Assembly (NCBI RefSeq): GCF_014203365.1
Contig: NZ_JACHIS010000001.1
Coordinates: 2,418,001-2,482,000, forward strand
Origin: Actinoalloteichus hymeniacidonis
GTDB taxonomy: Bacteria; Actinomycetota; Actinomycetes; Mycobacteriales; Pseudonocardiaceae
Reading direction: 5' to 3'
Length of the DNA stretch: 64,000 nucleotides
Position 1 is the stretch's first letter. Every line of letters starts with the position of its first letter. Shown in pieces: positions 48,610 to 61,900 of this stretch. The notes under the pieces were generated by a model. It was given only the letters and a program-made list of their open reading frames with translations, searched no databases and was not told the DNA's origin. A program made the position numbers and the translations under genes.

Positions 48610-48633
48610 CCGATGCATCGCGTTCGTTGCAGG

Positions 48634-48686
48634 GCGGCCGGGGGTTGGACGCCCGTATGGGTGCCCTTCGCCCAACACCCGGCCGC
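48634..48686. terminator. Bidirectional terminator between argG and FtsX-type gene
   Basis: GCGGCCGGGGGTTGG (48634-48648) pairs with CCAACACCCGGCCGC (48672-48686) with one mismatch in 15, in the short gap where argG and the permease gene converge. Confidence 0.75.
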
Positions 48687-48734
48687 ACCTTTCGCAGGCC
48701 CGGCGGCCTGGGGAGTTCCACCGGGCAGGTCTGA

Positions 48735-50678
48735 TCACTCGCGCGCCGCCACCAGCGACACCGGCTGGATCCGGGTCGCCGACAGGGTCGCCAGCACACT
48801 GGTCACGCCGATCACCAGGAACGAGCCCGCGGCGACCATGCCGAACAACGCCCACGGGATCTCCACCACGACCATCCCGATCGTCTCCAGCGTCCCGGCC
48901 GCGATTCCGGCGAGCGTCCCGGCCACGACCAGTCCACCGAGGAACAGGCCGATCACCGCCACCGCCAGCGACTCCGCCAAGGCCATCCGCACCACCTGCG
49001 CCCTGGTGAGCCCGGTGACCCGGGTCGAGGCGAACTCCCGCTTGCGTTCCGTGCAGGCGATCACCACCGCGTTGATCACCGCCATCAGGGCGTACAGGCC
49101 GGACAGACCCATCAACACCACCATGGTGCCGACATTGGTGTCCTGTTGACCGGTGGTCTGGGCGGCGGCCCAGTCGTCCACCGTGGACACCGCGCCCAGC
49201 TCGGCGGCCCGGATCTCCTCGGCGACATCGGCCGGGTGGGCGCCATCGGCAACCTGGACCACGGTGTGCGCCTGCGCCGAGGCCAACACTTCGGCCGGAA
49301 TCTGGTCCCGTGGCACCAGGAACGCCTCGCTGGAGGACAGCCGCTCGGGCAGCACCGCGCTCAGCGTCAGGGTCGACTCGGTGTCGCCGAGCGTGGCCGT
49401 GGCAGTCCCCCCGACCTCCAGGCGGTCCTCGCTGCGCTGTGCGGCCGCCAGGGTCGCGCCCTGCAACTCCGCAAGCGAACCGGCCTGCGGGTCGATGCGG
49501 TGGGTGGCCAGGTAGGCGGCGGAATCGATCGCGACGATCCCGGAGTCGTAGCTCTTCTCCCTGGGCTCGCCGGTGTCGGCGTTGACCACCATCATGCGCA
49601 ACGTCATCGGAACGACGAACTGCGGCGAGGCGACCTCGACACCTGCGACGTCGGCGACGGCATCGGCCTGATCGCCGGTGCCCTCGACCACGAGATCGCC
49701 GTCGACGATGAGCCGCTGTTCCTCACCGGCGGCCAAGGCCATCGAACCGAGGGTTCCGGACAGCCCGAGCAGCAGCGCCACCAACACGATCAGCGGGGCC
49801 GCGGTCGACGCGCTCCGACGGGCGTCGTCGCGGAGATTGCGCTCGGCCAGCAGACCCAGGGTGCTGCCGCGCAACACGAAACCGAATACCCGGGCCGTCA
49901 ACGGCACCACGATCGGACTGAGCAGGCTCAACGCCACCGCGCCGGTCACGGTGAGGCCCAGCGACAGGGCCAGCGCGATCACCAGACCGACCTGCTGCGC
50001 CAGGAACACCATGGCCACCGAACAACCCAGACACAGCAGGCCCATCGCCCACCGCGAGCGGGTCATCACCTTCGCCGCGTCCCCGGTGTCGCGCAGTGCC
50101 TCCAGCGGCCGGACCCGCGAGGCCCGTCGCGAGGCCGCCAACACGCCCAACAGCGCGACCCCGAGCCCGGCGACCGCCGACACCCCGGCCATCCACCCGT
50201 TGAACTGTGATTCGAAGCCCGCGGGCAGGAAATCCAACTCGGCCAGCAGCCACGTCTGCACCGACACCGCGGGCATCCCCAGCGGGATGCCGATCAGGAC
50301 TCCGAACATGCCGAGCAGCAGCGCCTCGGACAGCAACAGGGTCCGCACCGAACCGCGCCCCGCGCCGACCAGCCGCAGCAACGCCAGGTCGCGGCGCCGC
50401 TGTGCGACGGTGAAGGCGAACGTGGAGCTGACGATGAAGATCGCGAGGAAGACCGACAGCATCATCGTCATGCCCATCAGCGTGGTGGCATCGCCGTAGC
50501 GGCCACGCAACTCCGACTCGGCCAACGGGGCCAATCCGGCGGGGATCGGCGGATCGCCCGCCGACGCCATCACCTGCAGGGACGACTGCACCAGCGCGAC
50601 ACCGACGGCGACACTCAGGATCGCCCCGATGAACAGCTGCCAACGCTCGCGGAACGTGCTCAGCGACAGGGTGATCAC
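48735..50678 (-). CDS. MacB/FtsX-type ABC permease
   Basis: 647 residues with two FtsX repeats. One N-terminal helix (about 12-33), a cluster of three helices around 65-190, three or four more around 215-310, a large extracytoplasmic domain (about 320-510), and three final helices (VLMGLSGLYALMAVINAVVIA and two more). FtsX signatures ERKREFASTRVTGLTRAQV and RRRDLALLRLVGAGRG lie in equivalent positions of the two halves. GTG 50678 has GGAGGG upstream and lies four bases after the ATPase stop. With the ATPase it forms an exporter for peptides, a natural candidate for export of or resistance to the NRPS product. Confidence 0.92.
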   Translation of the reverse strand: MITLSLSTFRERWQLFIGAILSVAVGVALVQSSLQVMASAGDPPIPAGLAPLAESELRGRYGDATTLMGMTMMLSVFLAIFIVSSTFAFTVAQRRRDLALLRLVGAGRGSVRTLLLSEALLLGMFGVLIGIPLGMPAVSVQTWLLAELDFLPAGFESQFNGWMAGVSAVAGLGVALLGVLAASRRASRVRPLEALRDTGDAAKVMTRSRWAMGLLCLGCSVAMVFLAQQVGLVIALALSLGLTVTGAVALSLLSPIVVPLTARVFGFVLRGSTLGLLAERNLRDDARRSASTAAPLIVLVALLLGLSGTLGSMALAAGEEQRLIVDGDLVVEGTGDQADAVADVAGVEVASPQFVVPMTLRMMVVNADTGEPREKSYDSGIVAIDSAAYLATHRIDPQAGSLAELQGATLAAAQRSEDRLEVGGTATATLGDTESTLTLSAVLPERLSSSEAFLVPRDQIPAEVLASAQAHTVVQVADGAHPADVAEEIRAAELGAVSTVDDWAAAQTTGQQDTNVGTMVVLMGLSGLYALMAVINAVVIACTERKREFASTRVTGLTRAQVVRMALAESLAVAVIGLFLGGLVVAGTLAGIAAGTLETIGMVVVEIPWALFGMVAAGSFLVIGVTSVLATLSATRIQPVSLVAARE

Positions 50679-50682
50679 CGCG

Positions 50683-51453
50683 TCATCCCTCCAACCGGGT
50701 CAGCCGGTCGGCGACCTCGCGCGCGGTGGGCCGCTGCGCGTGGTCGACGATCCGCCCGTCGGAGAGGAACACCACCGAATCGGCACAGGCCGCGGCCACC
50801 GGATCGTGCGTCACCATCACGATGCTCTGCCCTGCGGTGGCGACCATCTCGCCCAACAGGTCCAGCACGGTGCGTGCCGACTTCGAGTCCAGGGCGCCGG
50901 TGGGTTCGTCGGCGAAGAGCACCGCAGGCCGGGTCACCATCGCCCTGGCGATCGCGACCCGCTGCTGCTGGCCGCCCGAGAGCTCACGCGGCCGATGCCG
51001 CATCCGGTCCTCCATGCCCACGGAGGCCAACACCCGACGCAGCTCCTGCCGGGAGACCCGAGAACTGCCCAACCGCAACGGCAGCGCCACGTTCTGCTCG
51101 GCGGTCAGGGAACCGATGAGGTTGAACGTCTGGAAGACGAAACCGATCTGGTCGCGGCGCAGTTTCGTGAGCTCGGCGTCGGAACTGGCGGTGATGTCGG
51201 CGCCGCCCAGCAACACCTGCCCGGCATCCACCCGTTCCAGGCCGGCCGCGCAGTGCAGCAGGGTCGACTTCCCCGACCCCGACGGACCCATCACCGCCGT
51301 CCACGAGCCTGCCGGGAATTGGAGACTCACCGCGTCCAGCGCCCGCACCCGCGCCTGTTTCGTTCCATATTCCCGGACGACCCCACGCAACTCGACCGCG
51401 GCGGGCCCGAGGCCGCGCTGCGTGTTCCGTTCGGTTCCCGTCGCCGCTGTCAT
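50683..51453 (-). CDS. MacB/LolD-type ABC ATPase
   Basis: 256 residues with intact motifs: Walker A GPSGSGKST, Q-loop VFQTFN, signature LSGGQQQR, Walker B VLFADEPTGALD, switch His in VMVTHD. It energises the FtsX-type permease encoded immediately downstream. It is the closest relative in this window of the degenerate ATPase at 30115. The divergent spacer on its 5' side carries the 11-bp inverted repeat at 51533-51560. Confidence 0.95.
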   Translation of the reverse strand: MTAATGTERNTQRGLGPAAVELRGVVREYGTKQARVRALDAVSLQFPAGSWTAVMGPSGSGKSTLLHCAAGLERVDAGQVLLGGADITASSDAELTKLRRDQIGFVFQTFNLIGSLTAEQNVALPLRLGSSRVSRQELRRVLASVGMEDRMRHRPRELSGGQQQRVAIARAMVTRPAVLFADEPTGALDSKSARTVLDLLGEMVATAGQSIVMVTHDPVAAACADSVVFLSDGRIVDHAQRPTAREVADRLTRLEG

Positions 51454-52848
<1,395 letters not shown>

Positions 52849-52933
52849 GCGCCGTCGCGCCGAAACACAGGAATCAATCCCTCGCCGCCGGGAGTGACGC
52901 CGGCGGTCGGCAGTCGAACGGAAGTGACTCACA

Positions 52934-55900
52934 GTGGCCGCTCCTTCTTCCCGCGACGACCGGATGGCCGCGCTCCCGACGCATCTCCAGGAACTGATGC
53001 GTCGGCGGCTGGCCGGCGAGGATCCGGGCCTGGCGGATTCCACCGCGATACCCACCGTGCCCCGCGAGGGCGATCTGGCCCTGTCGCCCGCCCAGGAGCG
53101 GCTGTGGTTCCTCTACGACTTCGAACCCGACAGCGTCGAGTACAACGTGGTGCGGGCGATCCGCCTCACCGGGGAACTCGACGTCGGGGCGCTCCGGTTC
53201 GCGCTGGACCGCCTGGTCGAGCGGCACGAACCACTGCGCACCACCTTCGACTCGGTGGCAGGCAGCGGGGTGCAGGTGGTGCACCCGCACACCGCGAACC
53301 CGCTGCCCGTCACCGATCTCACCGGCCTGCCCGACCGCCAACGCGAGGCGACCGTGGACGAGACGCTGCTCGCCGAGGTGCAGCGTCCGTTCGATCTGCG
53401 TCAGGGACCGCTGTTCCGTTCCCAGCTGTTGCGGCTGGAACCGACCGAGTACGTCCTGGTGCTGAGCGTGCACCACATCGCGGGCGACGGCTGGTCGATG
53501 GGAGTACTGGTCGACGAACTCAACGTGCTCTACGCGGCGCGCCTGCGCGGCGAATCCGACGGACTACCGGATCTCGTGGTGCAGTACGCGGATTTCGCGG
53601 CCTGGCAACGTGACCGGCTCGCCGAGGGTGCATTGGAGGAGAAGCTCGACTACTGGCGACAGCGGCTCGACGGTCTGTCGCCCTTGGAACTGCCGACCGA
53701 CCGGCCCCGGCCCTCGGTACGAGACTCGGCCGGTGCGTTGCACGTCTTCGAGGTCTCGGAATCGGTGACCACACGAGTGAAGGAACTGGGGAGGCAGGCG
53801 GGGACCACGCTGTACATGGCGTTGGTCGCCGCCGCCCAGATCCTGCTCGCCCGCTACTCGGGCCGCACCGACATCGCGGTCGGCACGTCCACCTCCGGCC
53901 GCGACCGACCGGAACTGGAGAAGCTGATCGGCTTCTTCGTCAACACCGTCGTCCTGCGGGTCGACGTCGACGAGTCGAAGTCCTTCGCCGAGCTGCTCGA
54001 CACGGTGCGAACCACCGCACTGGACGCGTTCGGTCGGGCCGAGGTGCCCTTCCAACGCCTGGTCGAGGCGTTGCGCCCGGAGCGCGATCCCAGCCGCCCG
54101 CCACTGGTGCAGGCGATGGTGAACCTGCACAACGCCGACGAGGGCACCTTCCGGCTGCCCGGACTGCGGGCCGCCGACGTTCAACCGCCCGCGTTGATCG
54201 CCAAACTCGACCTGACGTTGGACTTCGCCGAACACGACGGCGGCCTGACCGGTTATCTGGAATACAGCACCGAACTGTTCGAGCTCGACACGATCCGGCG
54301 GCTGGCCGACAACGTGGTGGCCCTGCTGACGGCGGTGGCCGCCGATCCACACCGCCCGCTGGGCGAGATCGCGCTGGTCAGCGCGGCGGAACGTCGGATA
54401 CTGGACGGCTGGCACACCGCGCCGGGCGAGGCCGCCGTCGTCCCCGGTGAACCCGCCGCCGCACCGGAGCGACTGCCCGGCGTGCTGGAGCTGTTCGACG
54501 AGCAGTGTCGTCGGGCCCCCAACGCGCAGGCGGTTCGGCACGGCGACCGGGAACTGACCTACGCCGAACTGGCCGAGCGCTCCGCCAGACTCGCCAGCCA
54601 CTTGGCGAAGACCGGTGTGGGCCCCGAGGTCGTGGTAGGCATCGTCGCCGAGCGGGGCATCGAGCTCGTCGTCGGCATGCTCGCGGTACTGCGCGCGGGC
54701 GGCGCCTACCTGCCCCTGGACCCGAAGGACCCCGCCGACCGGCTCGGCTTCGTGCTCGCCGATTCGGGCGCCGCCGTGGTGCTCACACTCGACAGGCTTC
54801 GCGACCGGCTATCCGCCTCGACCGTCCCGGTGATCTGTCTGGACACCGACGCGGCCACCATCGATGCCGAAGCAGCGGCCCCGCTGCCCGCGCCGCCCCG
54901 GCCCCAGAATCCGGCCTACCTGATCTACACCTCGGGCTCGACCGGCCGTCCCAAGGGCGTGCTCATCGAGCACCGGCAACTCGCCAGGTATCTGGACTCC
55001 TGCGCACGGGACCATCCGGGCCTGGGCGGAGTGGCCCTGCTGCACTCCTCGATCTCCTTCGACCTCACGGTGACCACGTTGTGGGGCACCCTGAGCAACG
55101 GCGGCGCGATCCTGGTCGGCGACCTCGACGTGCGCACCCCCGCGACGCCACCGGACGGCCAACGCGCGACCTTCGTCAAGATCACCCCGAGTCACCTGCC
55201 GATCCTGCTCGACCTACCCTCGGAGTGCTCCCCGGTCGCCGAACTGGTCATCGGCGGCGAGGCCCTGCTAGCCGAGAACCTGGAGCAGTGGCGGGCCAAG
55301 CACCCCGATGTCGTGGTGCACAACGAGTACGGACCCACCGAGGCCACCGTCGGCTGCGTCGTCTTCCGCGCCGCGCCCTCGGCGGAACTGCCGCCGGGCG
55401 CGGTGTCCATCGGCCGACCGATGAGCGGCCTGCGGGCCTATGTGCTGGACGACCGGCTGCGGCCGGTGCCCATCGGCGTGGTCGGTGAGCTGTACGTCGC
55501 CGGCCCACAACTGGCCAGGGGCTATCACGGCAGACCTGCAACCACCTCGGAGCGGTTCGTCCCCGACCCCTTCGGCGCCCCCGGCGAACGCATGTACCGG
55601 ACCGGCGACCTAGCGCGGCGCAACGGCACCGGCGACCTCGAATACCGAGGCCGGGCCGACGAGCAGGTGAAGATCCGCGGCTACCGCATCGAACTCGGCG
55701 AGGTGGAATCACAGCTCGCCACCCATCCCGGGGTCGCGCAGGTCGCCGCCACCGCCCGCGAGGACCGTCCCGGCGACCGGCGGCTTGTCGCCTACGTGGT
55801 GCCCGCCGCAGGCGTCGCACTCGACGCGGGCCAATTGCGCGATCACCTCGCCCAGCGGGTGCCCGGTCACCTGGTGCCCACCGCCTTCGTCACCCTGACC

Positions 55901-58900
55901 GAACTGCCGCTGGCGCCCAGCGGCAAGGTGGACCGCCGCGCTCTGCCCGCACCAGAGCAACTCGCCGAGCCCGCGCCACGGGGCCGGGTCGCGCCCCGCG
56001 ACGACGTCGAGGCCACCCTGCTGCGCATCTGGGCCGAGGTACTCGGGATGGACCCGGAGCGGCTCGGCATCGAGGACAACTTCTTCGACCACGGCGGCGA
56101 CTCGATCCAGGCGATCCTGGTGGTGTGGCAGGCCAAACAAGCAGGCCTGGAACTGACCTCCAAGCAGATGTTCCTCCGACAGACCGTCGCCGAACTGGCT
56201 CCCGAGGTGCTGTCGAAGCGGCTGACCGAGTCGATCGCGCCCACCCCGACCGCCACCGAGGCCGACGTCCCGCTGACCCCGATCCAGCACTGGTTCTTCA
56301 CCGAACTCGCCGAGAGCCGCGAGGTCTTCAACCAGTCGACCTTCGTGGAACTGGCCCCGGACACCGACGCCGAGACGCTGCAGACCGCGTTGACCGCCGT
56401 GCTGGACCATCACGACGCCTTCGCGCTGCGCTTCGAGACCGGGAAGAAGGGCTGGCGGCAGTTCCACTCGACGGGGCGCCGATCCACCTTCGACCGGGTG
56501 AACCTGGCCGAGACGTCGGATGCCGAGGTGGACACCGCGATCGGGCAGGCCATCGCGGAGGCGCAGCGTGGTTTCGCGCTGTCCGACGGGCCACTGGTCA
56601 AGGCGCTGTACCTCGATCTCGGCGCCGAACGGCTGCCCCGCCTGTTCCTCACCGCACATCACCTGGTGATCGACGGGGTGTCCTGGCGCATCGTGCTCGC
56701 CGACCTGGAGACCGCCTACCGGCGCCTGCGCGCGGCCGAACCCGTCGCGCCCGGCCCGAAGACCACTCCCTTCGCCGAGTGGGCGCACCGGCTGCGCGGC
56801 CATGCCGGGAGCGGCGCCTTCGATCACGAGCTCGCGCACTGGCATGCCGTCGAACAGGCGGTGACCGCCACCGCCCCGCTGCCGGTCGACCGATCCGGCG
56901 ACAACACCGTCGCCTCGGTGCGCACCAGCACCATCCGGCTCGACGCCGAGCACACCACCGCCCTGCTGCGCCGGGTCCCCGAGCTGTACCGCACCCGGAT
57001 CAACGATGTGCTGCTGGCCGCGCTGGGACGGGTGGTCGCCGACTGGACCGGTGACGCTCGCATCGCCCTGGAGATGGAGGGACACGGCCGCCAGGAGCTG
57101 TTCGACGACCTCGACGTCGGCCACACCATCGGCTGGTTCACCAGCCACTTCCCGGTGGCACTGTCCATCCCGGACGAGCGCGAGTGGGGCGGTGTCCTCA
57201 AATCGGTCAAGGAACAGCTGCGTGCCCTGCCCGGCGACGGGATCGGCTACGGCGCCCTGCGCTATCTCCGAGACACCGCCTCCGAGGCCGACCGATTGCA
57301 CGGAGTCCAGCCGCAGATCGCTTTCAACTACCTGGGAAGGTTCGACACCGGCTCGGCCACCGCCGACGGCCTGTACCGGGGATGGAGCCCGAACCCCGCC
57401 ATCGACCGCAGCCCGACCCAACAGCGGCAGGCGCTGCTGGAGGTCACCGGCTACGTCCAGGACACCGAACTGGAATTCCGGTTCGGCTACTCCGCCGAGG
57501 TGCACGACGAGGCGACGATCGCGGAGCTGGCCCGTCGATTCCAGACCGCATTGGCCGAGATCGTCGAACACTGCGCCACCCCGGGCGCGGGCGGCGCCAC
57601 CCCGTCGGACTTCCCGCTGGCCCGGCTCGACCAGGCGACGGTGGACCGCATCGTCGGGGACGGCACTGCGGTGGAGGACGTCTACCCGCTGACGCCGATG
57701 CAGAGTGGCCTGCTGTTCCACTCGCTGGACTCACCCGGCGGCGGGGTCTACGTCAGCCACTTCGGCATCGGCCTCGACGGCGTCACCGACCCGGACATCC
57801 TCGCCGAGGCCTGGCAGCGGGTGGCCCGACGGACCCCGACCCTGCGTACCTCGGTGGTGTGGGAGGACGTCGACGAACCGGTGCAGGTGGTGCACGTCGA
57901 CGCCCCGATCCCGGTTGCACACCACGACCTGCGCCATCTCGACGAAGCGGAACGCGACCAGGCCTCGGCCAGGTTGTGGGAGCTGTGCAAGCAGCAGGGT
58001 CTGGACCTCTCGGTGGCCCCGTTGGCCCGCCTGACCCTGGTGCGGCTGACCGAGTCGCGCGTACAGGTGATGTTGTCCTCGCACCACATGCTGTTGGACG
58101 GCTGGAGCTTCTCCGACGTGCTCTCGGAGGTCTTCCAGCAGTACGCCCTGCTCCAGGGCGATCAGTCCGTCATCCTCAAAACCCGTAGGCCCTACCGGGA
58201 CTACGTGCGGTGGTTGGCCGAGCAGGACGCGCCCGCCGCCCAGGCGCACTGGCGGCGAACCCTGCACGGTTTCGCCACGCCGACCCCGTTGCCGACCAAC
58301 CGGGCCGTGGAGCGCGCCCACGCGAGCCAGTCCTCCCGCAAACTCGACATCCGGCTCTCCCCGGAGCGCTCGCAAGCGGTGTACGAGTTCGCCCGGCAGA
58401 CCCGGGTCACCGTCAACACCCTGGTGCAGGGCGCGTGGGCGATGCTGCTGTCGCGCTACTCCGGCGAGAGCGACGTGTGTTTCGGCGCCACCGTGTTCGG
58501 CAGGCCCGGTGACCTGCTCGGCTCCGACTCCATCGTCGGGTTGTTCATCAACACCATCCCGGTGCGGGTCCAGGTGCCGGGCGACGCCGAGGTGCGCGGC
58601 TGGCTGCAGGAACTCCAGGCGCGGCAGGCGGAATCCCAGCAGTACGACCACGTCTCGCTGGCACAGGTGCAGGGGTACAGCGACGTGCCCGGCGGCACCA
58701 ACCTGTTCGACAGCATCGTGGTGTTCAAGAACTACCCCTACGACCCCGACGCGGCCGCCCGATTCGGCCTGCACCTGCGGGACTTCCTCGGCGACGAGCA
58801 CACGAACTACCCGCTGATCCTCAACGCCTACACCCAGGACGAGTTGAACCTGACCCTGGGCTACGACCCCGAACTGTTCGATCAGGACACCATCACCGGC

Positions 58901-61900
58901 CTGGCCGGGCACCTGGAGGCGCTGCTCGGCGCCATCGCCACCAACCCGGAGAACCGGGTGGGCGCGCTGCCGATGCTCACCGCCGAGCAACGACACCGAC
59001 TGGTCGTCGAGTGCAACGACACCGCCGTCGACTACCCGGGCGGCCTGCTGCACGAGTTGGTCGCCGAGCAGGCCGCGCGGACACCGGACGCCGACGCAAT
59101 GGTGTTCGACGGAGCCCGGTTGACCTACCGGGAGCTGGACGAACGCGCCAACCGACTGGCGCGGTACCTCGTCGACACCGGGGTACGGCCCGACACCCTG
59201 GTCGGCATCTGCCTGGAGCGCGGCCCCGAACTGGCCATCGCGCTGCTCGGGGTGCTCAAGGCGGGGGCGGCGAGCGTGCCGCTGGATCCGGGCTATCCCG
59301 ATAACCGGCTGCGGTTGGTGCTGCGCGACGCCGAGTGCCGACTCGTGCTCACCCAGGACCGGTTGGCGCACCGGCTGACGGCGACCGAGGCGACCGTGCT
59401 CCGAATCGACACGGCCTGGTCCGAGATCGCGGCCCGACCGGCCACACCACCGGCCGTCGAGATCGGACCGGACCAGCTCGCCTACGCGATCTACACGTCC
59501 GGATCGACGGGCACCCCGAAGGGCGTCGTGGTGTCGCACCGCGCCATCGTGAACCGCCTGCGATGGATGCAGCGGGACTACCCGCTCGGCGCCGACGACC
59601 GGGTGTTGCAGAAGACCTCCGCCGGTTTCGACGTCTCGGTCTGGGAGCTCTTCGGACCGCTCATCGCGGGCGCCACCCTGGTGCCCGCAGGACAGGACGA
59701 GGGCCGCGATCCCGCACGGTTGGTCGCGCTGATGGCGCGGGAACGCGTCACCACCGTCCACTTCGTACCGCCGCTACTCGCCGCCGTACTGGCCGAACCC
59801 GGCATCGCCGAATGTCTGTCGGTGCGCCGGGTGTTCTCCGGTGGCGAGGCGCTCACCAGCGAGTTGGCCGACCGAGTCCACGCCGCGTTCCCCGGCGTGC
59901 GGCTGGCCAACATCTACGGGCCGAGCGAGACCGCCGTGGACGTCACCCATTGGACGTGCACGCCGGGGGAGCGGCGCATCCCGATCGGCGTTCCGGTCGG
60001 CAACACCCGCATTCACCTGCTGGATCGCTTCCTGCAGCCGGTGCCGATCGGGGTGCCCGGTGAGCTGTACATCGCGGGAGTCCAGTTGGCCCGCGGCTAC
60101 CACCGCCGCCCCGAACTGACCGCGACCCGCTTCGTGCCCGATCCGTTCGGCGCGCCCGGCGACCGGCTGTACCGCTCGGGCGACCTGGCCCGCAGACGTG
60201 CCGACGGCGCGCTGGAGTTCCTCGGACGCACCGACGACCAGGTCAAACTGCGTGGCTATCGCATCGAACTCGGTGAGGTCGCGGCCGCCCTGGCGGCCCA
60301 CCCCGGCGTCGGGCTGGCGCATGCGGTGATCCGGGAGGACCGCCCCGGCGATCGCCGACTGGTCGCCTACCTGACCGGTCTGGCGACACCCTCGCCGTCG
60401 GTGGCCCAGCTGCGCGACTTCCTGACCGACCGGGTGCCGTCCTACCTGGTGCCCTCGGCGTTCGTGGTCCTGGAGTCGTTGCCGCGCAACGCCAGCGGCA
60501 AGGTGGACCGGCACGCCCTCCCTGCGCCGGAGTCGGCGGCCACCCCTGCCCAGACGAGCCGGGTGGCGCCGCGAACTCCCGTGGAGGAGGCGCTGGCCGA
60601 GATCTGGGCCGAGGTACTGGGCCTGACCCCCGCCGACATCGGGATCGACGACGACTTCTTCGAACGCGGCGGCGACTCGATCCTGGGCATCCTGGTCATC
60701 TCCCGGATGCGAGCCAGACTCGGTGTCTCGCCATCGCCCCGACAGTTGTTCGACACACCGACTCTCGGCGGCCTCGCCACGGCCATCGAGGGCAGGGCGG
60801 AGCTACCCGACAAGCCCACGGCCGACACCTCGACCGAGCCGGCGGCGATCCCGGTGATCGACCGCACCGGTCCGCTGGCGCTGTCCCACGCCCAACAACG
60901 GCTCTGGTTCCACCACCAGTTCGACGCGGCCAGCGCCGAGTACACCACCATCCTCGGGCTCCGACTCCGAGGCGCGTTCGACCTCGCAGCGATGGAGAGC
61001 GCGCTCACCGAACTCATCGCCCGGCACGAACCGTTGCGTACCACCTTCGACACCGTCGACGGCCGAGGCGTCCAACTGGTGCGGCCCCCTGCCGCCGTGA
61101 CGCTGACCCCGATCGATCTCACCCTGCTCGCCGCCCCGGAGCGACAGGACGCGGTGGACCGCATCCTGCGCGACCAGGCCGCCACCCCGTTCGACCTGCG
61201 GGCAGCACCGGCGCTGCGGCCCGTGCTGATCCGGGTCGACGATGACGAACACGTATTGGCGCTGGTGATGCACCACATCATCACCGACGGCTGGTCCAAC
61301 GGCGTGCTCACCGCCGAGCTCGCGGCGCACTATGCCTCGGCGGTGCGGGGACTCGACTCCACGCGGGACCCGTTGCCGCTGCAGTACGCCGACTTCGCGG
61401 CGTGGCAACGCGACCAGCTCATCGGCCCGGCCATGGCCGAGCACCTGGACTACTGGAAACGCGAGCTGGACGGGATCGTCGGACTGGCGCTGCCGGTGGA
61501 CCGGCCGCGCCCCGCCGTGCGCAGCTCCGAGGGCGACTCGGTGTATTTCGAGCTGCCCCCGGAACTCAACCGACTGATCAAGTCGATGGCCACCGGCCAG
61601 GACGCCACGCTGTTCATGGTGCTGGTGGCCTCGATCCAACTGCTGCTGGCCCGGCACTGCGGACAGCGCGACATCGCCGTCGGCACCGTCACCGCAGGCC
61701 GGAACCGCAGCGAGCTGGCCGACCTGATCGGTGTCTTCGTCAACACCACCGTGCTGCGGTCCACCGTGGACGAGTCCCGACCCTTCGCGGAGTTCCTCGC
61801 CGAGGTCCGCGGCACCGTGCTCGGCGCGCTGGAACACGACGAGATCCCCTTCGAATGGCTGGTCGACGAGTTGCGACCGACCCGGGACCCGAGCCGCAAC

